From positions 1,393,768 to 1,457,767 of the forward strand of contig SSNP01000093.1 of NCBI GenBank assembly GCA_006937955.1: a stretch of DNA of 64,000 nt. The letters run 5' to 3'. A model generated the notes under the pieces. It ran no database searches. It saw nothing but the letters and a program-made list of their open reading frames with translations, and had not been told where the DNA came from. Position numbers and translations under genes: made by a program. Source of the DNA: Pachypanchax playfairii. Lineage: Eukaryota > Chordata > Actinopteri > Cyprinodontiformes > Aplocheilidae. This document shows, in pieces, positions 1 through 13,000 of this stretch; within the stretch, counting starts at the first letter, position 1, and each line of letters starts with the position of its first letter.

Positions 1-16
1 CACGCTCCCTTAATTC

Positions 17-18
<2 letters not shown>

Positions 19-76
<58 letters not shown>
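19..76. repeat. (CA)n microsatellite
   Basis: About 29 uninterrupted CA units, directly beside the GGGGACC-ended repeat. Confidence 0.98.
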
Positions 77-82
<6 letters not shown>

Positions 83-90
83 TTTGTTAT

Positions 91-297
91 CCTTATGGGG
101 ACCGTCCATTGACTTCCATTGATTTTAGTAACTAGATTTATACCTAACCCAAACCCTTTTCCTAACCTTAACCATTACTGATCTATAACTAACCCTAAGA
201 CTAACTAAAACTCTATTCACACCATACCTATAAACCTAACCCCTAACCCTAAAAAGGGGAGTCCCCCTTATGGGGACCAGGCTTCGGTCCCCACAAG
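91..297. repeat. Fish interspersed repeat with GGGGACC ends and CCTAACCC-like core
   Basis: The ends are imperfect inverted repeats (CTTATGGGGACC left, GGTCCCCACAAG right). The core has irregular CCTAACCC words. From memory this layout is a common fish interspersed repeat and not a telomere. Confidence 0.55.
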
Positions 298-304
298 AAG
301 ATAT

Positions 305-885
305 TAAGTTTCTGATTACTTCCTCTTACATCACTCTGGTTCTGTTCTGTCTGGTGTTCCCTAAGGTTCTGTCCTGGGGCCTCTGCTGTTTATATTTTTT
401 CTTCTACCAATTAGTCAAATCTTCTGTAAATTTAACATTCATTTTCACTGCAATGCTGATGACAACCAGCTCTCCCTTAAACCCAGTACCTCTCTCCCTC
501 CTGACGACCTTTATGACTTCTTACAAAAACTACAAACATGGTTCTCACAGAATCTTCTCAATGTAAACAGTAAGAAAACAGTTTCTACTTGTTGGTTCCA
601 AATGCGTATTATCCAAACAGCATCCTGACACTCACACTTGATAACGTCTCTGATTGTTCATCCCATCAGGTTAAGAGTCTGGGCGTCGTCACTTTATCAC
701 TTCACTCTCATACCAACTCCATCATTCCATCTGCAGATTTCTATCTGTGTAGTATTCATCATCTCTCTCACTGCTGCTAATCTTATTCACATCCTGGTCA
801 CTTCCTGTATTTATTACTGTAACTCCCTTCTGTTTGATTTTACACAGAAATTGGCTCAAGTTATAAACAGTCTTGCTGGCATGTA
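305..885 (+). pseudogene. Decayed L2/Maui-like LINE reverse transcriptase fragment
   Basis: Broken frames carry landmarks of an L2-type RT: a DDNQLSL stretch near 450-480 (family YADDTQL), a WFSQNLLNVN-like piece near 540, and VTSCIYYCNSLL near 800-835 (family ITSRLDYCNSLL). Stops and frameshifts interrupt it. It lies in a mark4 intron, antisense to the gene. Confidence 0.6.
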
Positions 886-950
886 ACATTATGTCTTGTT
901 TTTGCTTGTGAGAAATGTGCATTTTATGATTTTGTTGATTCTGGTCCAAC

Positions 951-1052
951 CTTAAGGTTCTGTCCATCAAAAGGCAGCGAGCCACTGACCAGCGTGTAGA
1001 GAATCACCCCCAGACTCCAGACATCCACCTCTGGCCCGTCGTATTTCTTCCC
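951..1052 (-). CDS. mark4: mark4 exon 9: kinase subdomain IX
   Basis: 34 codons from GKKYDGPEVDVWSLGV to PFDGQNLK. The donor GTTGGA is a weaker match than the others, but the boundary after NLK agrees with the family. No following exon is seen in positions 1-950. Confidence 0.92.
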
Positions 1053-4000
1053 CTGCAGGATCACAGAACTACTTGACTCTCATTTTGACTGCTGTTGTCT
1101 CATTTAAAATAAAATTCAACACAAAGAAATTACATTCATTTTAAAGTGTGTCTGTAACCTCTTATTGCTCAAACAGAAGATCATTTGGAAAAATGTGCAT
1201 AAACATTAAAAGTACAGATAAATTAAGTCATTCCTAAGAACAAAACCTTAACTGGTTTTCTAACATATTTTTATGACCTTTATGAGCCGTCAGTAGAGAC
1301 GAAAAAACCCCAACAAAAAACTAAAGTACTACTACTACTACTACTGTCATTTAGCAGACGCTTTTATCCAAAGCGACTTACATTGAGAGAACATACAAAG
1401 TAATTTAAAATTAATTTGGAATTTAAGATGGCGTACTGTTTTTCATATTATCTTCTTTTACTCCTCTCTCCTGGTGTTTGGAGGCTGATCTCAAACGATT
1501 CTTGGGTTTTAGGAACAGGTTTGTGTCATTGTGAAGGAAAGTAATGCAGTATGAGAAGGTTGTGTGTTGGTTCACCTGGAAGAGTTCAGGAGCAGCGTAT
1601 GGAGGAGATCCACAGAAGGTGTCTAACTTACTGCCCAGTGTGAACTCATTACTAAAACCAAAGTCTGCTATTTTAATGTTCATGTCAGCATCCAGCAGGA
1701 GGTTCTCTGCCTGGCACAAAAATAACAAGGAAAATAACAAAAATGTTTTAAAGAAAAGTTAGAATTCACAGAAGTTTCTAAAGTGCACAAATGAAGTAAA
1801 GCTAGTTTCACTTCATCTCCTCAAAACATTGCTAATTTTAGAGTTTACTACCATTTGAACACCAGTGTTGGGAATGTTACTTTAAAAAGTAATTATTTAT
1901 AGTTACTCACTACTTGTTCCAAAAAATAATTGAGTTGGTAACTGAATTAGTCTACAAAGTCTCAAGCAGACTGTATATTATGTTTAGAACTAGGATCCAC
2001 TCCTGACAATGTAGTACTCCTCAAGAGAATGCAAGTCTCCTGACTTTCAAAGTTTTTGATACTAAACTCAATTTATGCTGAAAAAATAACTGAGTTATAA
2101 TTTTTTTTGGTCCGTTCTTGAAAAAACCTGATGAGTGATCTACATAAAATAAAATCTGGTGTGATCTGTTAAGAGTTTGGGCTGTGAATGACTCAATTCC
2201 TATCACATCAAAATTTTGTTGATTATCTAAAATACATAGATGTTAAATAATATTAGATATTTAAAGAGTCCATTTCATACAAATTTCAGGACTTTGTTGT
2301 TATTTCTTAAGTATTAACCAGTAATATGAAACATTCTATATCTAAAAAAAGTCAGGAAACACTGATTAACAGACCTTTCAATCTGTCTGCGTTAAAATTC
2401 GAGTGGTTCCGGCTCCTTCCATCAGGCCTCGAGCAGCAGCTCGTTCATATTCATTATTTGAATTTGCTGGACTCTGATTGGCTAACAAACTATAGCTTAT
2501 GAGAGCAAGGTATACAGTTTCCTGCCCCTCTGCGCATGGCAACATCAGACGTCGTGTCTTCCTGTTTGCTACGTCTTATGCTAACAGCTTTTAGCTAGCA
2601 GCATGCTAGGCGTGGTTTCAACTGCGGGAGCTGATGAATACTAACGAATAAAGGAGTTGTGATGAAACAGATACAGGCCGTTCGGACTCGGGTTTTATCA
2701 CCACCTGCGTAGTTTGAGAGATTAAAACTGAAAGAGCAGTTGTTGACCTGTTTTCACACCCATTATGAAGGTAAGAACACCTGTGGAGCTAAAATATTCA
2801 ACAGAAACCTCAGAAAAACTGTTTTTAATGGAAAGGCCTCTTTAAAAATGTTTTTAAATATGACAAACAACAACAAAGTGTTATTAGTTTTGTTGTTCGT
2901 TTACCTTTAGATCACGATGAACAATCCTCTTCTGGTGAAGATATTCTACAGCTGAAACAATCTGTCATGAAACACAAGTTACAAGAAAAACCATGAGGAA
3001 GTAGTTCATCCAGGAGTCTGTAGTTCATACAAGAATCTGTAGTTCATCCAGGAGTCTGTAGTTAATCCAGGAGTCTGTAGTTCATCCAGGAGTCTGTAGT
3101 TCATCAAGGAGTCTGTAGTTCATCAATGAGTCTGTAGTTCATACAAGAATCTGTAGTTAATCCAAGAGTCTGTAGTTCTTCGAGGAGTCTGTAGTTCATC
3201 CAGGAGTCTGTAATTCATACAAGAGTCTGTAGTTCATCAAGGAGTCTGTAGTTCATCAATGAGTCTGTAGTTCATACAAGAGTCTGTAGTTCTTCGAGGA
3301 GTCTGTAGTTCATCAAGGAGTCTGTAGTTCATCCAGGAGTCTGTAGTTCATACAAGAATCTGTAGTTCTTCAAGGAGTCTGTAGTTCATACAAGAGTCTG
3401 TAGTTCATCCAGGAGTCTGTAGTTCATACAAGAGTCTGTAGTTCTTCAAGGAGTCTGTAGTTCATACAAGAGTCTGTAGTTCTTCAAGGAGTCTGTAGTT
3501 CATACAAGAGTCTGTAGTTCATCCAGGAGTCTGTAGTTCTTCAAGGAGTCTGTAGTTCATCCAGGAGTCTGTAGTTCACACAAAAGTCTGTAGTTTATAC
3601 AGAGTCTGTAGTTCATCCAGGAGTCTGTAGTTCATCCAGGAGTCTGTAGTTCATCCAGGAGTCTGTAGTTCATACAAGAATCTAGTTCATCCAGGAGTCT
3701 GTAGTTCATCCAGGAGTCTGTAGTTCATACAAGAGTCTGTAGTTTATACAGAGTCTGTAGTTCATCCAGGAGTCTGTAGTTCATCCAGGAGTCTGTAGTT
3801 CATACAAGAGTCTGTAGTTCATCCAGGAGTCTGTAGTTCATACAAGAATCTAGTTCATCCAGGAGTCTGTAGTTCATCCAGGAGTCTGTAGTTCATACAG
3901 GAGTCTGTAGTTTATACAGAGTCTGTAGTTCATCCAGGAGTCTGTAGTTCATCCAGGAGTCTGTAGTTCATACAAGAATCTAGTTCATCCAGGAGTCTGT

Positions 4001-7000
4001 AGTTCATCCAGGAGTCTGTAGTTCATACAGAGTCTGTAGTTCATCCAGGAGTCTGTAGTTCATCCAGGAGTCTGTAGTTCATACAAGAATCTAGTTCATC
4101 CAGGAGTCTGTAGTTCATCCAGGAGTCTGTAGTTCATCTAGGAGTCTGTAGTTCATACAAGAGTCTGTAGTTTATACAGAGTCTGTAGTTCATCCAGGAG
4201 TCTGTAGTTCATCCAGGAGTCTGTAGTTCATACAAGAATCTAGTTCATCCAGGAGTCTGTAGTTCATCCAGGAGTCTGTGGTTCATCCAGGAGTCTGTAG
4301 TTCATCCAGGAGTCTGTAGTTCATACAAGAGTCTGTAGTTTATACAGAGTCTGTAGTTCATCCAGGAGTCTGTAGTTCATCCAGGAGTCTGTAGTTCATA
4401 CAAGAATCTAGTTCATCCAGGAGTCTGTAGTTCATCCAGGAGTCTGTAGTTCATCCAGGAGTCTGTAGTTCATACAAGAGTCTGTAGTTTATACAGAGTC
4501 TGTAGTTCATCCAGGAGTCTGTAGTTCATCCAGGAGTCTGTAGTTCATACAAGAATCTAGTTCATCCAGGAGTCTGTAGTTCATCCAGGAGTCTGTAGTT
4601 CATACAAGAGTCTAGTTCATCCAGGAGTCTGTAGTTCATCCAGGAGTCTGTAGTTCATACAAGAATCTAGTTCATCCAGGAGTCTGTAGTTCATCCAGGA
4701 GTCTGTAGTTCATCCAGGAGTCTGTAGTTCATACAAGAGTCTGTAGTTTATACAGAGTCTGTAGTTCATCCAGGAGTCTTTAGTTCATACAAGAGTCTGT
4801 AGTTCATCCAGGAGTCTGTAGTTCATCCAGGAGTCTGTAGTTCATCCAGGAGTCTGTAGTTCATACAAGAATCTAGTTCATCCAGGAGTCTGTAGTTCAT
4901 CCAGGAGTCTGTAGTTCATACAAGAGTCTGTAGTTTATACAGAGTCTGTAGTTCATCCAGGAGTCTGTAGTTCATCCAAGAGTCTGTAGTTCATCCAAGA
5001 GTCTGTAGTTCATCCAAGAGTCTGTAGTTCATCCAGGAGTCTGTAGTTCATACAAGAATCTAGTTCATCCAGGAGTCTGTAGTTCATCCAGGAGTCTGTA
5101 GTTCATACAAGAGTCTGTAGTTTATACAGAGTCTGTAGTTCATCCAGGAGTCTGTAGTTCATCCAGGGGTCTGTAGTTCATCCAGGAGTCTGTAGTTCAT
5201 ACAAGAGTCTGTAGTTTATACAGAGGCTGTAGTTCATTCAGGAGTCTGTAGTTCATCCAGGAGTCTGTAGTTCATACAAGATTCTGTAGTTTATACAGAG
5301 TCTGTAGTTCATCCAGGAGTCTGTAGTTCATCCAGGAGTCTGTAGTTCATCCAGGAGTCTGTAGTTCATACAAGAATCTAGTTCATCCAGGAGTCTGTAG
5401 TTCATCCAGGAGTCTGTAGTTCATACAAGAGTCTGTAGTTTATACAGAGTCTGTAGTTCATCCAGGAGTCTGTAGTTCATCCAGGAGTCTGTAGTTCATA
5501 CAAGAATCTAGTTCATCCAGGAGTCTGTAGTTCATCCAGGAGTCTGTAGTTCATCCAGGAGTCTGTAGTTCATACAAGAGTCTTTAGTTTATACAGAGTC
5601 TGTAGTTCATCCAGGAGTCTGTAGTTCATCCAGGAGTCTGTAGTTCATACAAGAATCTAGTTCATCCAGGAGTCTGTAGTTCATCCAGGAGTCTGTAGTT
5701 CATACAAGAGTCTGTAGTTTATACAGAGTCTGTAGTTCATCCAGGAGTCTGTAGTTCATCCAGGAGTCTGTAGTTCATACAAGAATTTAGTTCTTCCAGG
5801 AGTCTGTAGTTCATCCAGGAGTCTGTAGTTCATCCAGGAGTCTGTAGTTCATACAAGAGTCTGTAGTTTATACAGAGTCTGTAGTTCATCCAGGAGTCTG
5901 TAGTTCATCCAGGAGTCTGTAGTTCATACAAGAATCTAGTTCATCCAGGAGTCTGTAGTTCATCCAGGAGTCTGTAGTTCATCGAGGAGTCTGTAGTTCA
6001 TCCAGGAGTCTGTAGTTCATACAAGAGTCTGTAGTTCTTCAAGGAGTCTGTAGTTCATCCAGGAGTCTGTAGTTCATCCAGGAGTCTGTAGTTCATACAA
6101 GAATCTAGTTCATCCAGGAGTCTGTAGTTCATCCAGGAGTCTGTAGTTCATACAAGAGTCTGTAGTTTATACAGAGTCTGTAGTTCATCCAGGAGTCTGT
6201 AGTTCATCAAGGAGTCTGTAGTTCATCCATGAGTCTGTAGTTCATACAAGAATCTGTAGTTAATCCAAGAGTCTGTAGTTCATCGAGGAGTCTGTAGTTC
6301 ATCCAGGAGTCTGTAATTCATACAAGAGTCTGTAGTTCATCAAGGAGTCTGTAGTTCATCAATGAGTCTGTAGTTCATACAAGAGTCTGTAGTTTATCCA
6401 GAGTCTGTAGTTCATCCAGGAGTCTGTAGTTCATCCAGGAGTCTGTAGTTCATACAAGAATCTAGTTCATCCAGGAGTCTGTAGTTCATCCAGGAGTCTG
6501 TAGTTCATCCAGGAGTCTGTAGTTCATACAAGAGTCTGTAGTTTATACAGAGTCTGTAGTTCATCCAGGAGTCTGTAGTTCATCCAGGAGTCTGTAGTTC
6601 ATACAAGAATCTAGTTCATCCAGGAGTCTGTAGTTCATCCAGGAGTCTGTAGTTCATACAAGAGTCTGTAGTTTATACAGAGTCTGTAGTTCATCCAGGA
6701 GTCTGTAGTTCATCCAGGAGTCTGTAGTTCATCCGGAGTCTGTAGTTCATCCAGGAGTCTGTAGTTCATACAAGAATCTAGTTCATCCAGGAGTCTGTAG
6801 TTCATCCAGGAGTCTGTAGTTCATACAAGAGTCTGTAGTTTATACAGAGTCTGTAGTTCATCCAGGAGTCTGTAGTTCATCCAGGAGTCTGTAGTTCATC
6901 CAGGAGTCTGTAGTTCATACAAGAGTCTGTAGTTCATACAAGAATCTAGTTCATCCAGGAGTCTGTAGTTCATACAAGAGTCTGTAGTTCATACAAGAGT

Positions 7001-10000
7001 CTGTAGTTCTTCAAGGAGTCTGTAGTTCATCCAGGAGTCTGTAGTTCATCCAGGAGTCTGTAGTTCATCCAGGAGTCTGTAGTTCATACAAGAATCTAGT
7101 TCATCCAGGAGTCTGTAGTTCATCCAGGAGTCTGTAGTTCATACAAGAGTCTGTAGTTTATACAGAGTCTGTAGTTCATCCAGGAGTCTGTAGTTCATCC
7201 AGGAGTCTGTAGTTCATACAAGAATCTAGTTCATCCAGGAGTCTGTAGTTCATACAAGAGTCTGTAGTTCATACAAGAATCTAGTTCATCCAGGAGTCTG
7301 TAGTTCATACAAGAGTCTGTAGTTCATACAAGAGTCTGTAGTTCTTCAAGGAGTCTGTAGTTCATCCAGGAGTCTGTAGTTCATCCAGGAGTCTGTAGTT
7401 CATCCAGGAGTCTGTAGTTCATACAAGAATCTAGTTCATCCAGGAGTCTGTAGTTCATCCAGGAGTCTGTAGTTCATACAAGAGTCTGTAGTTTATACAG
7501 AGTCTGTAGTTCATCCAGGAGTCTGTAGTTCATCCAGGAGTCTGTAGTTAATCCAGGAGTCTGTAGTTCATCCAGGAGTCTGTAGTTCATCAAGGAGTCT
7601 GTAGTTCATCAATGAGTCTGTAGTTCATACAAGAATCTGTAGTTAATCCAAGAGTCTGTAGTTCTTCGAGGAGTCTGTAGTTCATACAAGAGTCTGTAGT
7701 TTATACAGAGTCTGTAGTTCATCCAGGAGTCTGTAGTTCATCCAGGAGTCTGTAGTTCATACAAGAATCTAGTTCATCCAGGAGTCTGTAGTTCATCCAG
7801 GAGTCTGTAGTTCATCAAGGAGTCTGTAGTTAATCCAGGAGTCTGTAGTTCATACAAGTGTCTGTAGTTCATACAAGAGTCTGTAGTTCATACAAGAGTC
7901 TGTAGTTCATACAAGAGTCTGTAGTTCATACAAGAGTCTGTAGTTCATCCAAGTGTCTGTAGTTTATTCAGGAGTCTGTAGTTCATCCAAGTGTCTGTAG
8001 TTTATTCAGGAGTCTGTAGTTCATCCAAGTGTCTGTAGTTTATTCAGGAGTCTGCAGTGAAGTCTCACCTTGGGTTTTTTCAGTCAGGGTGAAAACATTC
8101 CAGTGAAGTTAAACATTTGTCCTCAGGGGGCAGTATTATTACCATCATTCTTAGTTTATTTTTACAGTGGTTGGATGATAATTAAATGCTGTAAGACATA
8201 AAGCTACATTTATATACAATCCAAGGATTTACTTGCTTTATACCAAATTTAAATAATAAAATATTTAAACATGCCTGCAGCAGCATTAGCTGACCACAGT
8301 TTTTATTAGTGGTTTCATTAAAGCAGTCTGATTCAGTCCTGCAGGAGGAGTTGTGGTCTGATCTCTGGTTTTGAGAGAACAAGAGGTTGTCCATCCACAG
8401 TTAGAACCTGATGGTGATGAACCTGAAACTGTCGGTTTTATGAGATCATTGTGAGCCTTTAAGGGCAGAAACAGTAAGATGTTGAGTTTCTGTTTTACAG
8501 ATCTGCTTAGGTCTACCTGTTAAGTCTTGGGGTTTTGTTTGTTTTCTACAGTTTTGGTATTTCAGTAGTAGTGTTTTCTAGTTATCTGTGACTTTATTTT
8601 CTCTCCCTCTGTGATCACTTTGTGCCTTATGTTATGTATACAGTCCTGTGGTGTTATATAAGCCTGGTCTTTAGGTTCAGCTTTTATTTTCTTTTGTACT
8701 GATTTCCTGTTGTGTTTTTATTTTGGTTATGTGGGTACTTCCTGTTCTCCTTATGTGTCATTCAGTGTCTTGTCAGTTTCTTGTCTTGTCTTTAGTCTAG
8801 TGTTTTTCCGTTCAGGTGTTTCTTGTTTCTGTAATTAGTTTGTTGGCTATTTAAGCAGCCAGTTTTTGTCAGTCCGTTGTCGGTTTGTTCTTAGTCTTGT
8901 TTTTTTTCCTAGTCAGTTGTCTTAGTCCGGGTTCTAGTCACAGTCATTTACCTTAGTCTTAGCTTCTCTTCTTGTCTCGCACTGATTATCTCTGTTTGGA
9001 CTCACTGCCTCTTCCACTCATCATTATGTAAGTTTGTTTTGCTGCCACGTTAGCATTTTACTTTCTTTATTAAAACCTTCTGTTATCCTTAAAACCTTTT
9101 AGTTTTCCACACTCACTGCACCTGGGTACAGCATTAAAACCACACAGCGAAACCTGACACTACCTGAGTTTTGGCACACAGATTAGCATCTGCAGACATG
9201 TTGTGTATTTTCTCTGCTTTAGAATCAAATTATATTTGTTTTTTAATAGGGTTTGGGTTAAGGGTTAGTTCCAAAGCACATTTGGTTCAGTGTTTAGGAC
9301 TACTGCAGAATTTGGTGAATGCAGGTTTTTCATCTTTAAGCTTTTATGGTTTTTTTCAAGGTATCAGGGTTTGTAGTTGATTTGTGATCAGTCATCATCC
9401 TCCTCCAATGGTGCGCTTCGTGTGTAGTAACACAACCCAACTGGTCTAGGACGCTTGGTTTGAAAAAAATAACATATTTTCATGCTCCAACATTTGATCT
9501 TTAATAAAAGATCTGAGTGCAGCACACAGTAACATTTACTCAACCTCTTCAGAAAGAGAAGAATCTTTCTGATTGTGCTCTTAAGGAGGAGGGTTACAGT
9601 ACAGAAGTCAGGCACTGATCTCACCTGCCGGAACTTGGCTCGGGCCTCCTTCTCTTTCATCCGACCATGAGCTACCAGGTAGTCAAACAACTCACCTGAG
9701 ACAAGGAGAAGATTCAAAGGATCACTGTTAAGTGTGGGAGGATTTTAGAACTGCTACTCACATCTCTTACCTCCACTGGCGTACTCCATCACCAGGTACA
9801 GAGTCTTCTCCGTTTCAATCACCTCAAACAGCTTCACTGAAAGATCCAACAAAAAACATTTTACTGTTAGATGGTGAACGGAAAGCAGCCTAACACTGCT
9901 GCAAAATATTGAGTCCTGCTAATAAATACTGAGCTTTAACAAGTGCTAACTTCTGTAAAATACTGAGCACTATAGTGAAACCCTAAACATCGTCTTCAGA

Positions 10001-13000
10001 TGAGATAACCAGAAACAGAACAGGCTCCTTGTGAGCTGCTGTTAGTTACGGAGGTTAAACACGGAGCGCTGCTGCTCTTCACTAACGTGTGGATGCTTTG
10101 ACAGGATGAGACCCGGAACTTGTTTTTGAAGGAGGAGACTCACCAATGTTTGGATGATTCAGGATCTTCATCACACTGACTTCTCGGAAGAGCTGCAGAA
10201 ACAACTTGAGTCAACAAAGTGGATCGTAAATCAGAGTAAATGGCTTCTTTACTGACATCAGAGAGACTCTGTTTTTAAAATGAGTGAGTTACACCGACTG
10301 CTTCTCTTTGCTCCTCACAGATCTCAATGTTTTTCATGTAAAGGATATTCTGAAATTTGATTTTCAGTGTTTATCTTTTCCAGACACACACTAATGTGCA
10401 AAATAAAAAAGCTCATAATATGCAATTTATGAAACTATAAAAACCAACAGCTGATTTTCCTGATTTTATTTGACATGACTGAGCTCAAATCTTCTGATCC
10501 TACCTTCTGCAAGCTGGTGGGGTTCAGCTGAGTTTTGTCGATAATCTTTACAGCAACCTGTAAAATAAATATGAGGTCAAGTTATTGTCACTTTTACAGA
10601 AACTTATGGAGTTTTCATCATGATGTTTGATGGTTCACTTTCTTGGTCTTGGTATATTCTAATTAACTTAGTTTCTGTCAGAATGTTTCTCAAAAGGTTT
10701 TATTCATTTAATTTTGTTTTTATTCTGTTTTAATCTTTATTCAGTCAGCAGGAAGCATCAGTTTTATTCTGGTTGGAGATCAGAAACCACTTTAAAGGTG
10801 ATTGATGACATCAAAGAGAAATATAAAGGAACCACTTCTGGTCTCTTTGGTGTCTCGACCTTGTTGTTGCACTTTTCCTGCTCTGTTTCTTTCTTCTGGA
10901 TCTTCTCAGGTGCTTCTCCCTCTTCCATCTCGATTGCTCTGTTTCTTTTCTCAGACCAACTACAGTCTGACATCTTCAGAGCAAAGCACAGTAGCTGATT
11001 GGATGCTTTTCACATCTCTGAGCAACTATTCCCTAAAATAAGTGCTGGAATAGGAAACATCCCATATTCTCTGTGTTGGATCTCTCAGCCAATCGGCTTC
11101 ACGCTGCTGACGTCTGCAGTGTAAATAATTGAAGCCTCAGCTGCTGCCTCCAGATGATGTCACAGTTTAGGGCCCATTTAATCCTGCTGGGTTAATATTT
11201 TATCAGAAAATGGAAAGTATAAACATTCATTCAAATACACCATGTGCAGAATTATTAGGCAAGTTGTATTTTCAAGGATACATTTTGTTATTGTACAACT
11301 ACAGTGCTCTTGGTCAATCCTAAATGTTAACAAACCCTCAAACCTGAACATTTAAGTGGAAAAAAATTAAGTTTTGGCTTTCTTAAGAGAATATCTACAT
11401 ATACACCAGAATTATGCAACTATTAGTGGGCAGAATTATTATGCAAACAAAGATTTTTCCCATCTCACTTGTTTATTTCACCTGTTAAAGTGAGAATAAT
11501 AAACAAACTCATAATTTACAAATAAACATTTCTGAAATTTTTAAAAGAAAACCTCAGTGACCAACATAACCACCCTTCTTTCCCATAACAGTCACAAGCC
11601 TTCCATTCACAGACTCAGTCAGTTTCTTGATCAGCTCAGAATCAACCTTTTGTGCTGCTGCAACCACAGCGTCCTGGACACTGTTCACACAGGTGTACTG
11701 TTTACCTTGACTGTAAACGTCCTGCTTAATAAGGACCCAAAAGTTCTCAATAGGGTTGAAGTCAGGTGAAGAGGGAGGCCATATCATTAGTTCTTCATCT
11801 TTAAGGCCTTTACTGGCCAGCCATGCAGTGTAATGGACATTGTCTTGCATGAAAATCAAAGTCTTCTTGAAAGATGCAGACTTCTAACTGTACCACTACT
11901 TGAAGAAAGTGTTTTCTAAATATTTGCAGGAGGTCTGAGAGTTGATTTTGAGCTCATTTTCAACCCAAAAAGGTCCAACTAGCTCATCTTTAATAATACC
12001 TGCCCATACCAGTACGCCACCTCCACCCTGCTGGCGTCTGAGTCGTAGCGGAGCTCTGTGTCCATTACTGATCCAACCACGGGCCCGTCTGGTCCATCAA
12101 GAGTCACTCTCATCTCATCAGTCCACAAAACCTTTGAAAAATCAGTCTTCAGATATTTCTTGGCCCATTCTTGACGTTTCAACTTATGTGTCTTGTTCAG
12201 AGGTGGTCGGGTTTCAGCCTTTCTTACCTCGGCCATGTCTCTGAGAACTGAACACCTCGTACTTCTTCACACTCCAGGTAGGTTGCAGTTGTGAAATATG
12301 GCAGCACTGGAGGATAATGAGTTCCTGGTACCTTCAAGTTTGATTCTTCTCAAATTTTTGGCGGTTAGTTTGCGTCTTTTCTTCTCGACACGTTTCTTGC
12401 GCCCCTGTTGACTATTTGCTACAAAACTTTTGATGGTTCTATGATCACGCCCCAATATCTTAGATATTTCAAGAGTGCAGCATCCCTGTGAAAGACTTTT
12501 TACAACTTTTACCTTTTTCAGAGCCTGTTAAATCTCTTTTTTGGCCCATTTTTCCTGAGGAGAAGAATCTGCCTAATAATTAGGCACACCTTGATATTGG
12601 TTGTTAATCTCTTTAGGCCACACTCTCCCTCGTTACACAAATACACATCACTTGATATGCATTAAATCCAATAAGAATTTAGGTTTTTACAGCTTGGAGT
12701 TAGAAATTATGGAAAAAATGATGATATGGTCAAAATACTCACTTGCCTAATAATTGTGCACACAGTGTATGGAAAAATAAAGAAATAAGCTGGAAGTTCT
12801 CAATTGACCCTGTTATGTTTGAATTCACTTTACCTCAACTGTTATTAGAAAAGTCCAACTTGTGTGTGTCCTGCACTCTTATATGTGTATATAAACAAGC
12901 TACAGCATAACACAGATGGGAACCACATCTTGTTTCTTAATTGGACTGATTTTTAGTTGTTTTTTTACATCTGATTTTTAAAAACTGGTAAACTGATGCC

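Noticed and set aside
120..255. CCTAACCC words resembling telomere repeats
   Set aside because: Irregular, mixed with unrelated sequence and bounded by GGGGACC inverted ends; fits a dispersed fish repeat rather than a telomere.
3001..8055. Regular short direct repeats resembling a CRISPR array
   Set aside because: Head-to-tail units with no spacers, in an intron of a vertebrate gene; it is a minisatellite.
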